From NCBI RefSeq assembly GCF_900188445.1, contig NZ_FZOR01000020.1, positions 62,001 through 126,000 on the forward strand: a stretch of DNA of 64,000 nt, in the 5' to 3' direction. How positions within the stretch are numbered: the first letter of the stretch is position 1; each line of letters opens with the position of its first letter. Origin of the DNA: Actinomadura meyerae (GTDB taxonomy: Bacteria; Actinomycetota; Actinomycetes; Streptosporangiales; Streptosporangiaceae). The notes below the pieces were generated by a model. The model was not told the DNA's origin. It made no database searches and saw only the letters and a program-made list of their open reading frames with translations. The position numbers were made by a program, and so were the translations under genes. Below, in pieces: positions 40,663 through 48,514 of the stretch.

Positions 40663-42404
40663 CCCGGGCGACCGCCTGCCCGGCGCGGATCGCGACGCTG
40701 GAGAGCCTCCGCGAGCACCTGCAGTGGGCGATCGAGCTGGAGCACGCGACCCTGCCGCCGTACCTGTGCGCGCTCTACTCGCTCGACCCGGAGCGCAACC
40801 CCGAGGCCGTCCAGGTGGTGGCGAGCGTGTTCGCCGAGGAGATGCTGCATCTGGCGCTCGCGGCGAACCTGCTCAACGCGGTCGGCGGCCGGCCCCGGCT
40901 GGACGTCCCGGAGATGCTCCCGCCGCATCCGAGGCCGCTGCCCCACGGCGACCGCTCCCTGCGGCTGTCGCTGCTGCCGTTCGGGCCGGAGGCGATCGAG
41001 GCGTTCCTGCGGATCGAGCGGCCCGCGCCGCCCGGTGCGCCCCCGGAGGACGACGCCTACGAGACGATCGGGCAGTTCTACGACGCGGTCGAGGACGGGC
41101 TGCGGGGGCTGTGCGACCGGCTCGGCGAGGACGCGGTGTTCACCGGCGACCCCGCCCGCCAAGTGACCTCCGTCCACTTCCGCAACAGCGCCGGGCGGCT
41201 GTTCGCGGTCACGGACCTGACCTCGGCGCTGGCCGCGCTGGAGGAGATCGTCGAGCAGGGCGAGGGGACCGCGCGCGGCGAGGTCTGGGACGGCGACCGG
41301 GACGTCTTCCACCCCGAGCGGGACGAGGTCGCGCACTACTACCGGTTCCAGGAGCTGAAGGCGGGCCGCCGCTACCGGCGCGGCGACACCCCCGAGTCGG
41401 GGCCGACCGGCGAACCGGTCGACGTGGACTTCGGCGGCGTCCGGCCGATGCGCCGCGACCCGCGCCTGGACGACCATCCGCCGGGCAGCGCGATCCGCAC
41501 GGCGCAGGAGGAGTTCAACCGCACCTACTGCGGCGTCCTGCACCTGCTCGAGCTGGCGTTCGACGGCAGCCCGGGGATGCTCCCGGTGGCGGTCGGGACC
41601 ATGTACGCCCTGAAGGCGCAGGCCGAGGCGCTGATGACCATGCCGGCCGGGGACGGCGCGACCGCCGGGCCCACCTTCGAGTACGTGCCGGAGGAGGCCC
41701 GCGGCTGGAGCCGGGGGGACGGGCGGCGCATCGTCGTGCTCCGCGACGGCCCCTACGTCGTGTACGGCGGGATCCCGCTGCGCCGCAAGCGCAAGATCGT
41801 CTCGTCGGAGGGCGCCGCGCTGACCTGGCAGACCGGCGAGGACCTGCCCACCGAGGACGTGTACGCGCTGTGCCGCTGCGGCCGGTCGGGGTCCAAGCCG
41901 TTCTGCGACGGGTCGCACGCGCTCACCCGGTTCGACGGGACCGAGGCCGCCCCGCTCCGCCCCTACGCGGAGCTGCAGCACGTCCACGACGGGGAGGGCG
42001 TCTCGGCGCAGCGGGTCGGCGAGCTGTGCGTCCACGCCGCGTTCTGCATCGGCCGCACCAGGCCGATCGCCGAGATGCTCGCCGACACCGCCGACAGCGA
42101 CGTCCGCGCCGAGATCATGGGGCGGATCGACCACTGCCCGTCCGGCTCCTACAGCTACGCGCTCCGGCGCGGCGGCGAGACGATCGAGGCCGACCTGCCG
42201 CAGGCGGTCTCCGTCCTCGCCGAAGAGGACGGCCTGGCGAGCGCGCTGTGGGTGACCGGCCGGGTGCCGGTCGTGCGGTCGGACGGCCTGCCGCAGGAGA
42301 CCCGCAACCGGGTGACGCTGTGCCGCTGCGGCCACTCGCAGAACAAGCCGCTGTGCGACGGCACCCACCGCGACATCGGCTTCCGCGACGAGAACGCGCC
42401 GTGA
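40659..42404 (+). CDS. Ferritin-like domain fused to CDGSH iron-sulfur domains
   Basis: A 581-residue fusion. The N-terminal half (to about residue 330) is a ferritin-like helical domain of the VioB/iminophenylpyruvate-synthase type, with LQWAIELEHATLPPYL, VFAEEMLHLALAANLLNAVGG and a later QEEFNRTYCGVLHLLE supplying Glu and His ligands. The C-terminal half has CRCGRSGSKPFCDGSH near 404, a divergent ferredoxin element CVHAAFC near 457 and CRCGHSQNKPLCDGTH near 554, so two CDGSH-type 2Fe-2S centres and one further cluster. ATG 40659 overlaps the acidic protein stop. Probably a redox protein with a di-iron or related site; substrate unknown. Confidence 0.88.
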   Translation: MTRATACPARIATLESLREHLQWAIELEHATLPPYLCALYSLDPERNPEAVQVVASVFAEEMLHLALAANLLNAVGGRPRLDVPEMLPPHPRPLPHGDRSLRLSLLPFGPEAIEAFLRIERPAPPGAPPEDDAYETIGQFYDAVEDGLRGLCDRLGEDAVFTGDPARQVTSVHFRNSAGRLFAVTDLTSALAALEEIVEQGEGTARGEVWDGDRDVFHPERDEVAHYYRFQELKAGRRYRRGDTPESGPTGEPVDVDFGGVRPMRRDPRLDDHPPGSAIRTAQEEFNRTYCGVLHLLELAFDGSPGMLPVAVGTMYALKAQAEALMTMPAGDGATAGPTFEYVPEEARGWSRGDGRRIVVLRDGPYVVYGGIPLRRKRKIVSSEGAALTWQTGEDLPTEDVYALCRCGRSGSKPFCDGSHALTRFDGTEAAPLRPYAELQHVHDGEGVSAQRVGELCVHAAFCIGRTRPIAEMLADTADSDVRAEIMGRIDHCPSGSYSYALRRGGETIEADLPQAVSVLAEEDGLASALWVTGRVPVVRSDGLPQETRNRVTLCRCGHSQNKPLCDGTHRDIGFRDENAP

Positions 42405-43618
42405 CTCCGCCGCGCCGCGACGCGGCCGCGCCGCACCCGGACTCCGGCATCCGGATCCGGGTGCGGATGCGGGCGCGCCCGATCGACGAGCCGCACCGGG
42501 CCGCGAGCCCGCTGGAGCTGCTGTTCGACCTGACGTTCGTGATCGCGGTCGCGGCGGTCACCGCGGAGCTGGCGCACGAGATCGCCGCGGGCCACGGCGG
42601 CGCCGGGGTGGTGCCGTTCCTGCTGGTGTTCTTCGCGATCTGGTGGGCGTGGATGAACTTCACCTGGTTCGCCTCGTCCTACGACACCGACGACGTGGCC
42701 TACCGGCTGCTGACCATGGTGCAGATGGCGGGCGTGCTGGTGCTCGCCGCGGGGGTGCCGGCGGCGGCCGACCACGACGACTTCCGCGGCGTCACGCTCG
42801 GCTACTTCATCATGCGGACCGGGCTCGTCACGCAGTGGGTGCGGGCCGGGATCGAGGACCCGGAGGGCCGCCGCACCGCGTTCCGGTACGCGGGCGGCAT
42901 GGCGGCGCTGCAGGTCGGCTGGATCCTGCGGCAGGCGGCGGCGGAGACCGGCGCGCTGCCGCCGTCCGCGTTCGTGCCGGTCTTCCTGGTGCTGGCCGCG
43001 CTGGAACTGGCCGTGCCGGCGTGGGCGGAGCGCGCCGCGCCCACCACCTGGCACCCGCACCACATCGCCGAGCGCTACGGGCTCTTCACGATCATCCTGC
43101 TCGGGGAGAGCGTCCTCGCGGCGACCCGGGGCGTCGCGGGGGCACTGGAGGAGACCGAGGTCAGCGGCCCGTTCCTGGTGATCGCGGTGTCGGGCCTGGT
43201 GGTGCTGTTCGCCCTGTGGTGGCTGTACTTCCTCGCGCCCGCCGGCGCGGGGCTGCGCGACCGCCGGCACCGCTCCTTCCCGTGGGGCTACGGCCACTAC
43301 GGGATCTTCGCCTCGCTCGCGGCGCTCGGCGCCGGGCTGGAGGTCGCGGTCGAGCAGACCGGCCACCACGCGGAGGCGTCGCCGACGGCGATCTGCTACG
43401 CGGTCGCGATCCCGGTGGGGGTGTTCCTCGGCCTGCTGTGGCTGGTGCACGCCTCGATCGTCGCGCGTCCGCCGGCCCACCCGGGCACGGTGGCGGGGTG
43501 CGTCGCGGCGGTGCTGCTGGTGCCGCTGGCGGCGCCGCAGCTGGGCGTGGCCGCGGTGATCGCCGTGATCGCGGTGCTGTGCGTGCTGCTGACCGCCGTC
43601 ACGATCGCGTTCCGGTGA
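42401..43618 (+). CDS. LtrA family membrane protein
   Basis: A 405-residue, about eleven-helix membrane protein. RASPLELLFDLTFVIAVAAV near residue 38 and HHIAERYGLFTIILLGESVLA near 225 are the signatures of the low-temperature-requirement A family; WWLYFLAP and SFPWGYGHYGIF also fit. Start GTG 42401 overlaps the CDGSH fusion stop by four bases. The N-terminal 35 residues are basic and Arg-rich. LtrA function is poorly known. The coupling suggests a membrane partner of the upstream redox protein. Confidence 0.9.
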   Translation: MTPPRRDAAAPHPDSGIRIRVRMRARPIDEPHRAASPLELLFDLTFVIAVAAVTAELAHEIAAGHGGAGVVPFLLVFFAIWWAWMNFTWFASSYDTDDVAYRLLTMVQMAGVLVLAAGVPAAADHDDFRGVTLGYFIMRTGLVTQWVRAGIEDPEGRRTAFRYAGGMAALQVGWILRQAAAETGALPPSAFVPVFLVLAALELAVPAWAERAAPTTWHPHHIAERYGLFTIILLGESVLAATRGVAGALEETEVSGPFLVIAVSGLVVLFALWWLYFLAPAGAGLRDRRHRSFPWGYGHYGIFASLAALGAGLEVAVEQTGHHAEASPTAICYAVAIPVGVFLGLLWLVHASIVARPPAHPGTVAGCVAAVLLVPLAAPQLGVAAVIAVIAVLCVLLTAVTIAFR

Positions 43619-43633
43619 CCGCCGGGCGGCGGG

Positions 43634-44065
43634 TCAGTCCTCGCTCCAGCCGTGCTTGCGGGCGAAGGTCAGCAGGCTCTCGCGCAGCCGGACCAGGTGG
43701 GCGCCGCTCAGCTCGGGCACGGTGTCGAGGATCAGCTCGGTCAGCTCGATGCGCAGTTCCGTCGTGGTGAGGACGTCGCAGAGGACCTCGTCGTCGGACG
43801 GGTGGACGCGCCCGCCGCCGGCGGCGGGCGCGCGGTCGCCGATCACGCTGACGTCGAACGCCTTCAGCCCCCGCTCGCCGTCGATCAGCTCGTATTCGAC
43901 CGACGTCCCCGTGGTGATCAGCGTCTTGTCGTCGTTCAGATCGTTCACATGGACGAAGACGTCGGGACCGCCCTCGTCGGGCGTGATGAATCCGTAGCCG
44001 CGAACCTCGTCGAACCGCGCGATCTTTCCCACATGCACCACGACAGCATCCTTCACCGAACGCAT
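43634..44065 (-). CDS. Cold-shock-domain protein with C-terminal extension
   Basis: A 143-residue protein. Residues about 8-75 are a cold-shock OB-fold: HVGKIARFDEVRGYGFITPDEGGPDVFVHVNDL (in parts) holds the RNP1-like GYGFI and RNP2-like VFVHV motifs. The C-terminal half, with DVLTTTELRIELTELILDTV and HLVRLRESLLTFARKHGWSED, is helical and not part of a normal CspA. This two-part form is found in actinomycetes; its RNA target is unknown. ATG 44065 has only a weak GGTGA site. Convergent with LtrA, 15 bases apart. Confidence 0.85.
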   Translation of the reverse strand: MRSVKDAVVVHVGKIARFDEVRGYGFITPDEGGPDVFVHVNDLNDDKTLITTGTSVEYELIDGERGLKAFDVSVIGDRAPAAGGGRVHPSDDEVLCDVLTTTELRIELTELILDTVPELSGAHLVRLRESLLTFARKHGWSED

Positions 44066-44190
44066 CCGTCACCATCATCCACCGAAATGCGCGGAGGGAT
44101 TCCCGATCGCGCCGCGTCGTCCCGGCCTTCGCCCCCAGGGTATCCAACGGCCCCCGCCGCGTCCGGGAGCGAAATCGCGCGATCGCGCGC

Positions 44191-45315
44191 CTACCAGGCC
44201 GCGGCCCCGGGGACGCGGTCCGGGCGGTAGGGGGCGAGGGCCGGCTCGCCGCCGCGCAGGTCGGCGGCGATCAGGTCGGCGAGGTGCGGGGCCAGCGTCA
44301 TGCCGCTGTGCGCGACGGCGGTGTAGAGGCCGGGGAGGTGCGGGCCGGCGAGCGGGTACCCGTCGACGGGCAGCGGCCGGACGCACCGGTGGACCGCCTC
44401 GACACCGGCGGTGAGGCCGGGGAGCACCGCGCGGGCGCGGTCGAGGAGCTCGGCGGCGGCGCGGTCGAGGGCGGCCGCGGGGGTACCGAGGTCGGTGGCG
44501 TCGTCGATGTCGGCGGCCTCCAGCACGAGCCCGCCGCCCGGGACGGGCCGCAGGTCGACGCCGGGGGAGTGGACGACGCCGTTGAGCGGCTCGGGGACGG
44601 GGCCGGTGAGGGCGGTGAGGCCGGGCGCCGCGGACCCGGGCGCCTCGGCGTCGACCAGGGGGAGGGAGAGCCCGGCGGTCGCGAGCAGGGCGGGGGAGTG
44701 CCGGCCCGCCGCGCAGATCGTGAGGTCGGCCTCCAGGTCGTCGCCGCTGCCGAGGCGGACGCCGGTGACCCGGTCGCCGCGCAGGTTGAGGCGGGTGGCG
44801 GCCATCCCGGTGATCAGCCGCGCCCCGGCCGAGCCGGCCCGGGCGGCGAGCGCCGCGACCGCGTCCGGGCCGTGCACGTGGCCCTCGCCGGGATAGTGGG
44901 CGATGACCGCGCCGGGGCCGGGAGGACGCAGGGCCGGTTCGAGCTCGCGCAGCCGGTCCGGCGTGATCAGCACGGCCGGGTAGCCGAGCGCGGCCAGCCG
45001 CGCGACCCGGCCGGCCAGCCGGTCCGCGGCGGGGCCGGCGGCGGCCCAGGCCGTGTTGCCCGAGATGCGGAACCAGGCGGGGTCGCCGAACTCCCCGGCC
45101 AGCCTCCGCCAGGCGCCCAGGGCGGCGACGCGGAGCGAGTGGTAGGCGGGATCGCCCGGGTCGTTGGCGTTGAGCCAGGCGAAGCTCGCGCCCGAGGTGC
45201 CCGCGCCGGGCCTCTCCCGCTCGACCAGCGTCACCTCGGCGCCGCCCGCCCCGCGGGCCAGCCGGTCGGCCAGCGCGGTGCCGATGATCCCGCCGCCGAC
45301 GATGACGATCCGCAT
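44191..45315 (-). CDS. FAD-dependent D-amino-acid-oxidase-like enzyme (DAO family)
   Basis: A 374-residue flavoprotein. MRIVIVGGGIIGTALADRLA has the GxGxxG dinucleotide loop, TLVERERPGAGTSGASFAWLNAND the FAD ribose Glu and substrate-proximal region, and the C-terminal RPLPVDGYPLAGPHLPGLYTAVAHSGMTLAP (in parts) the second FAD segment. The family includes glycine/sarcosine and D-amino acid oxidases. The upstream frame is open much further, but ATG 45315 matches the domain start. Stands alone between a cold-shock-domain gene and a membrane protein gene. Substrate unknown. Confidence 0.88.
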   Translation of the reverse strand: MRIVIVGGGIIGTALADRLARGAGGAEVTLVERERPGAGTSGASFAWLNANDPGDPAYHSLRVAALGAWRRLAGEFGDPAWFRISGNTAWAAAGPAADRLAGRVARLAALGYPAVLITPDRLRELEPALRPPGPGAVIAHYPGEGHVHGPDAVAALAARAGSAGARLITGMAATRLNLRGDRVTGVRLGSGDDLEADLTICAAGRHSPALLATAGLSLPLVDAEAPGSAAPGLTALTGPVPEPLNGVVHSPGVDLRPVPGGGLVLEAADIDDATDLGTPAAALDRAAAELLDRARAVLPGLTAGVEAVHRCVRPLPVDGYPLAGPHLPGLYTAVAHSGMTLAPHLADLIAADLRGGEPALAPYRPDRVPGAAAW

Positions 45316-45383
45316 GCGTCCAGGATCGCAGTCTCCGCGGCGGGCGGCCAGGCCCCTGCGGGCCCGGCCCCCGGCGGCCGCGC

Positions 45384-45971
45384 TCAGCCGGTGAGGCTCA
45401 TGACGGTGACGAGCAGGACGAGCAGCAGCGGCACCAGCGCGCCGATGATCGCGATGGGCCGGGCCATCAGCGGCGGGCCCGGGTCGGCGGGCCGCCCGTG
45501 CGGCCGTCCGTCGGGCGGCGGCATCGGGGCCGGGAGGCCGGCCACCTTCCCGTGCCGGGTCAGGTTGATCAGCACGGTGACCGGCGTGGCGATGAACGAG
45601 ATGTAGCCCCACCAGCCGCCGATCAGCGTCTTGGCGGTCATGTCGCGGAACACCGACAGCCCGCAGTCCCGGCAGAAGGGGCCCTTCAGGTGCAGGAAGG
45701 ACATGACGATGATCATTCCGCGGTGGCCGCGGAAGGTCGTGTCCACGGCGGGGACGCAGCCGCAGAAACGGCATTGCGGATCCATCGGCGCCCCCTGCGG
45801 CATGCCGTACGGCATTTGCTGCTGCGGCGGCGCATAAGGCGCCTGCTGAGCGGCGCCGTAGGGCGCATTCGGCGGTGTGCCATAGTGCGCATTCGGAGGC
45901 GCCGCATAAGGGGGATTAGGCGGCGCACCGTAAGGCGCGCCGCCATTCCCGTAGGGATTCGGTTGCTCCAC
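45384..45971 (-). CDS. Membrane protein with PYG-repeat N-terminus and Cys pairs
   Basis: A 195-residue protein. The first 60 residues are repeats of the type PYGAPPN, PYAAPPN, HYGTPPN and PYGMPQG, a low-complexity Pro/Tyr/Gln tail. Two Cys pairs follow, CRFCGC and CRDCG, about 35 residues apart, then hydrophobic segments at about 110-130 and 170-193. The layout matches actinobacterial proteins that put a disordered cytoplasmic tail and a putative zinc ribbon beside membrane helices. Function unknown. Confidence 0.8.
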   Translation of the reverse strand: MEQPNPYGNGGAPYGAPPNPPYAAPPNAHYGTPPNAPYGAAQQAPYAPPQQQMPYGMPQGAPMDPQCRFCGCVPAVDTTFRGHRGMIIVMSFLHLKGPFCRDCGLSVFRDMTAKTLIGGWWGYISFIATPVTVLINLTRHGKVAGLPAPMPPPDGRPHGRPADPGPPLMARPIAIIGALVPLLLVLLVTVMSLTG

Positions 45972-46118
45972 GGGCGGAGATCATGCCACGCGCGCCCGGG
46001 GCGGCGTTCGCATTTTCCTCCATTCCCCGGTTTACGGACGTTCCCGGGGGCGTTTGCGGGCGCGCGGCAGCGGACCGGCCGGCCGCGACGCCGCCGCCGA
46101 TGTCCTGGAGTCTTCCCG

Positions 46119-46136
46119 GCCTGACGCTCGTCAGGC
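46119..46136 (-). terminator. Short hairpin at the end of the map gene
   Basis: GCCTGACG (46119-46126) and CGTCAGGC (46129-46136) form a perfect 8-bp inverted repeat that covers the TGA of the map gene at 46131-46133. There is no T run, so it is only a possible terminator. Confidence 0.35.
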
Positions 46137-46913
46137 GGAAAGCTCCGACTCGCGCCGGGTGAGGACGAGCGGGCCGTCCTCGGTGATGGCCACCGTGTGC
46201 TCGGAGTGGGCCGTCCGCGAGCCGTCGGCGGACCGGATCGTCCAGCCGTCGGGGTCGTAGACGATCCGGTCGGTGGTGCGGGCGAACCACGGTTCGAGCG
46301 CGAGGGTGAGGCCCGGCCGGAGGGTGAGCCCGCGGCCCGCCTTGCCCTTGTTCGACACGTGCGGCCCCTCGTGCATGGTGCGGCCGAGGCCGTGGCCGCC
46401 GAACTCGTCGTTCACCGGGTAGCCGTAGTCGGCGGCCACCGCGGAGATCGCCGCCGAGATGTCGCCCAGCCGGTTGCCCGGCCGCGCGGTCTCGATGGCC
46501 GCCTCCAGGGCCTCCTCGGTGGCGCGGATGAGCCGCACGTCCTCGTCGGCGGGGGTCCCGACGATGACCGTGCGCGCCGAGTCGGCCACCCAGCCGTCGA
46601 TGCTGACGGCGATGTCCGCGCTGAGGACGTCCCCGTCGCGCAGCGTGTAGTCGTGGGGGAGGCCGTGCAGGACGGCGTCGTTCACCGACAGGCAGATGAC
46701 GTTGCGGAACGGGCCGTTGCCGAAGGAGGGCGCGTAGTCCCAGTAGCACGACTCGGCGCCGCGCCGCTTGAGCATGGAGCGCGCGTGGTCTTCCAGGTCC
46801 AGCAGGTTGACGCCCACCTCGGCCAGCCGGCCGACCTCCGAGAGCACCTCGGCGACGAAACGGCCGGTCACGTGCATGCGCTCGATCTCCGCGGGCGTCT
46901 TCAGTTCGATCAC
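46131..46913 (-). CDS. map: Methionine aminopeptidase type I
   Basis: A 260-residue metalloprotease that removes the initiator Met. VIELKTPAEIERMHVTGRFV at the start, NDAVLHGLPHDYTLRDGDVLSADIAVSIDGWVADSART in parts (metal Asp residues and His), GHGLGRTMHEGPHVSNKG with the metal and substrate His, and LALEPWFA with Glu are intact. GTG 46913 is supported by GAGGT four bases before it. It lacks an N-terminal zinc-finger extension. Divergent from a small XRE regulator with duplicated operators between them, so this may be a regulated second copy rather than the housekeeping one. Confidence 0.93.
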   Translation of the reverse strand: MIELKTPAEIERMHVTGRFVAEVLSEVGRLAEVGVNLLDLEDHARSMLKRRGAESCYWDYAPSFGNGPFRNVICLSVNDAVLHGLPHDYTLRDGDVLSADIAVSIDGWVADSARTVIVGTPADEDVRLIRATEEALEAAIETARPGNRLGDISAAISAVAADYGYPVNDEFGGHGLGRTMHEGPHVSNKGKAGRGLTLRPGLTLALEPWFARTTDRIVYDPDGWTIRSADGSRTAHSEHTVAITEDGPLVLTRRESELSA

Positions 46914-46937
46914 GGGTACCTCGGTCCAGGGAGTTTC

Positions 46938-46986
46938 GGTATTACTATACCGGCACGACTGTAGCGCTTGACGGTATAGAAATACC
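46938..46986. promoter_or_regulatory. Two GGTAT-N4-ATACC operators between map and the XRE gene
   Basis: GGTAT-TACT-ATACC at 46938-46951 and GGTAT-AGAA-ATACC at 46973-46986 are perfect inverted repeats with the same half-sites and spacing, 35 bp apart centre to centre. The first overlaps TATAGT (minus strand 46949-46944), a good -10 for map. The second lies in the spacer of the XRE promoter. The pair is placed to let one dimeric repressor control both genes. Confidence 0.7.
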
Positions 46987-46997
46987 ACTCCTATCCT
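46968..46997 (+). promoter_or_regulatory. Leaderless promoter of the XRE gene
   Basis: TTGACG (46968-46973), 18-base spacer, TATCCT (46992-46997). The ATG at 47004 lies where transcription should begin, so the message is probably leaderless. No ribosome site precedes the ATG. Confidence 0.65.
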
Positions 46998-47003
46998 GGG
47001 CGC

Positions 47004-47273
47004 ATGGTCCGCCAACCGCTCACGCCCGAACAGATCGAGGCCGGCAGGCGCCTCGGCGCCCTGCTCCGCCGGGCGCGGGCCGGACGCGACCTCGCCGACG
47101 TCGCGCTCGCCGCCGGCATCTCCCCGGAGACCCTCCGCAAGATCGAGACCGGCCGCCTGCCCACCCCCGGCTTCGGCACGATCGTCCGCCTGGCCGAGGC
47201 CCTCGACGTCCCGGTACAGGACCTGGCCGCCACCTGGCGCGGGACCGACCACCCCCTCGAAGCCGTCTCCTAG
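47004..47273 (+). CDS. Small XRE-type helix-turn-helix regulator
   Basis: An 89-residue DNA-binding protein with a single Cro/C1-type domain (about residues 12-70). LGALLRRARAGRDLADVALAAGISPETLRKIETGRLP in parts shows the five-helix pattern with the recognition helix at SPETLRKIE. No effector domain follows. It is divergent from map and is the likely binder of the two GGTAT-N4-ATACC sites, repressing itself and map. Confidence 0.88.
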   Translation: MVRQPLTPEQIEAGRRLGALLRRARAGRDLADVALAAGISPETLRKIETGRLPTPGFGTIVRLAEALDVPVQDLAATWRGTDHPLEAVS

Positions 47274-47308
47274 GCCCGTCCTCCCCGGCCTGCGGACGCA
47301 CCGGTCGG

Positions 47309-48514
47309 TCAGTGGGCGTTCAGGGCCTTGGCGATCTCCTGTGCCGCCGCGTACGCGCCGCGGACCGCGTGCTTTCTGCTGAGCGGGTGGCGTTCGTCCG
47401 TCGCCTCGTAGGTCACCCTGACGACCACGTTGCCGTCCCGGAAGACGATCTCGCCGGGGATGACCTCGGGGACGTGCACGGCGAACGCCTGGTCGCCCAG
47501 GCCGGTCACGGCGCGGAAGTACTTCCTGTCATGGACGCTGAGCGTCTCCTCCGCGCGGGCGTCGTGGTGGCGCATCTCGTACTCGCGGGTGGCGAGCCGG
47601 GCGCCGTCGAACAGCTCCGAGCCCGGCACGACCGCCGCCGAGACCGCCAGCTCGCGGCCGTTCGACCTCCACGAGCAGCCGCCGGTGTCGGCGTCCCTGA
47701 TGGCGAGCGCGGCGCTGCCCGCGCCCGTGCCGCCGGTGACGGAGTCGTCCTTCACCAGCCGTCGCAGGGTCCGCTTCGGCACGGCGGCGCACAGGTCGGG
47801 CACCGTGCGTGCCGGTGTCGGGCGCGGCGCTCCGGCGATCGCGGGCTGCGCGGGCCGTCCGCCCAGGGCGGCGACCACCTCGGACGCGGCGGCGAACGCG
47901 CCGTCCCGCGCCGTGGCCTCCTGAAGCGTCCCGAGTAGCGAGCGGTACTGGACGGTGACGTTCGCGCTGCCCACCCGCATCACGACCGTCGCGCCGGTGG
48001 ACCCGGAGAGCTGCACGAACGCCTCGTCGCCGAGGCCCGTCACCGCCTTGCCGGGCACGTTGGACCATTTCGGGCCGAGCGCCGTCATGGCCGCCGCGAC
48101 GGGAGCCCGTCCGGTCTGCGGTACCCCGGGACGCAGCCCGGTGCCGCGGAACAGGGTGATGCCCACCGACAGCCGACGATCGGACTTCCGGTCGTCGGTC
48201 CGGGACGACCAGGTGCAGGTGCCCTGGCCGCCGTCACTCGCCGTCCGCGCGTCGGGCACCAGCCGGGCGAGAGTGGCGGCGGAGATCCCGCAGTGCTCCG
48301 GATGCGCCTTGACGATCGGGCCGTCCGGGATCCGGTCGGGTCCCGCGGGCGGATCCGGCAGCCGGTCGAGGGCGTCGGGCGAGCCGAGCGCCTTCACCGC
48401 GACCGCGCTGAGCACGAGGACGACGATGGCGGCGAACAGGACGGCCCCACCGGTCTTCTTCGGGGATGCGGCGAACCGCTTCGGTGATGCGGCGAACCGC
48501 GGCGTCTCCGTCAC
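47309..48514 (-). CDS. Membrane-anchored two-module protein (DUF3558-like), paralogue of next
   Basis: A 401-residue protein. A short N-terminus containing the duplicated RFAASPK is followed by one membrane helix (AVLFAAIVVLVLSAVAV, residues about 24-42), and the rest is predicted extracellular. Two related modules are visible: about 65-205 with EHCGISAATLARLVPDA and GTCTWSS, and about 235-400 with DLCAAVPKRTLRRLV and GGCSWRS. Each has two Cys and ends near a GLGDEAF or GLGDQAF element. The module resembles DUF3558-type actinobacterial lipoproteins, though the match is by eye. ATG 48514 overlaps the stop of its paralogue by four bases. Confidence 0.8.
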   Translation of the reverse strand: MTETPRFAASPKRFAASPKKTGGAVLFAAIVVLVLSAVAVKALGSPDALDRLPDPPAGPDRIPDGPIVKAHPEHCGISAATLARLVPDARTASDGGQGTCTWSSRTDDRKSDRRLSVGITLFRGTGLRPGVPQTGRAPVAAAMTALGPKWSNVPGKAVTGLGDEAFVQLSGSTGATVVMRVGSANVTVQYRSLLGTLQEATARDGAFAAASEVVAALGGRPAQPAIAGAPRPTPARTVPDLCAAVPKRTLRRLVKDDSVTGGTGAGSAALAIRDADTGGCSWRSNGRELAVSAAVVPGSELFDGARLATREYEMRHHDARAEETLSVHDRKYFRAVTGLGDQAFAVHVPEVIPGEIVFRDGNVVVRVTYEATDERHPLSRKHAVRGAYAAAQEIAKALNAH

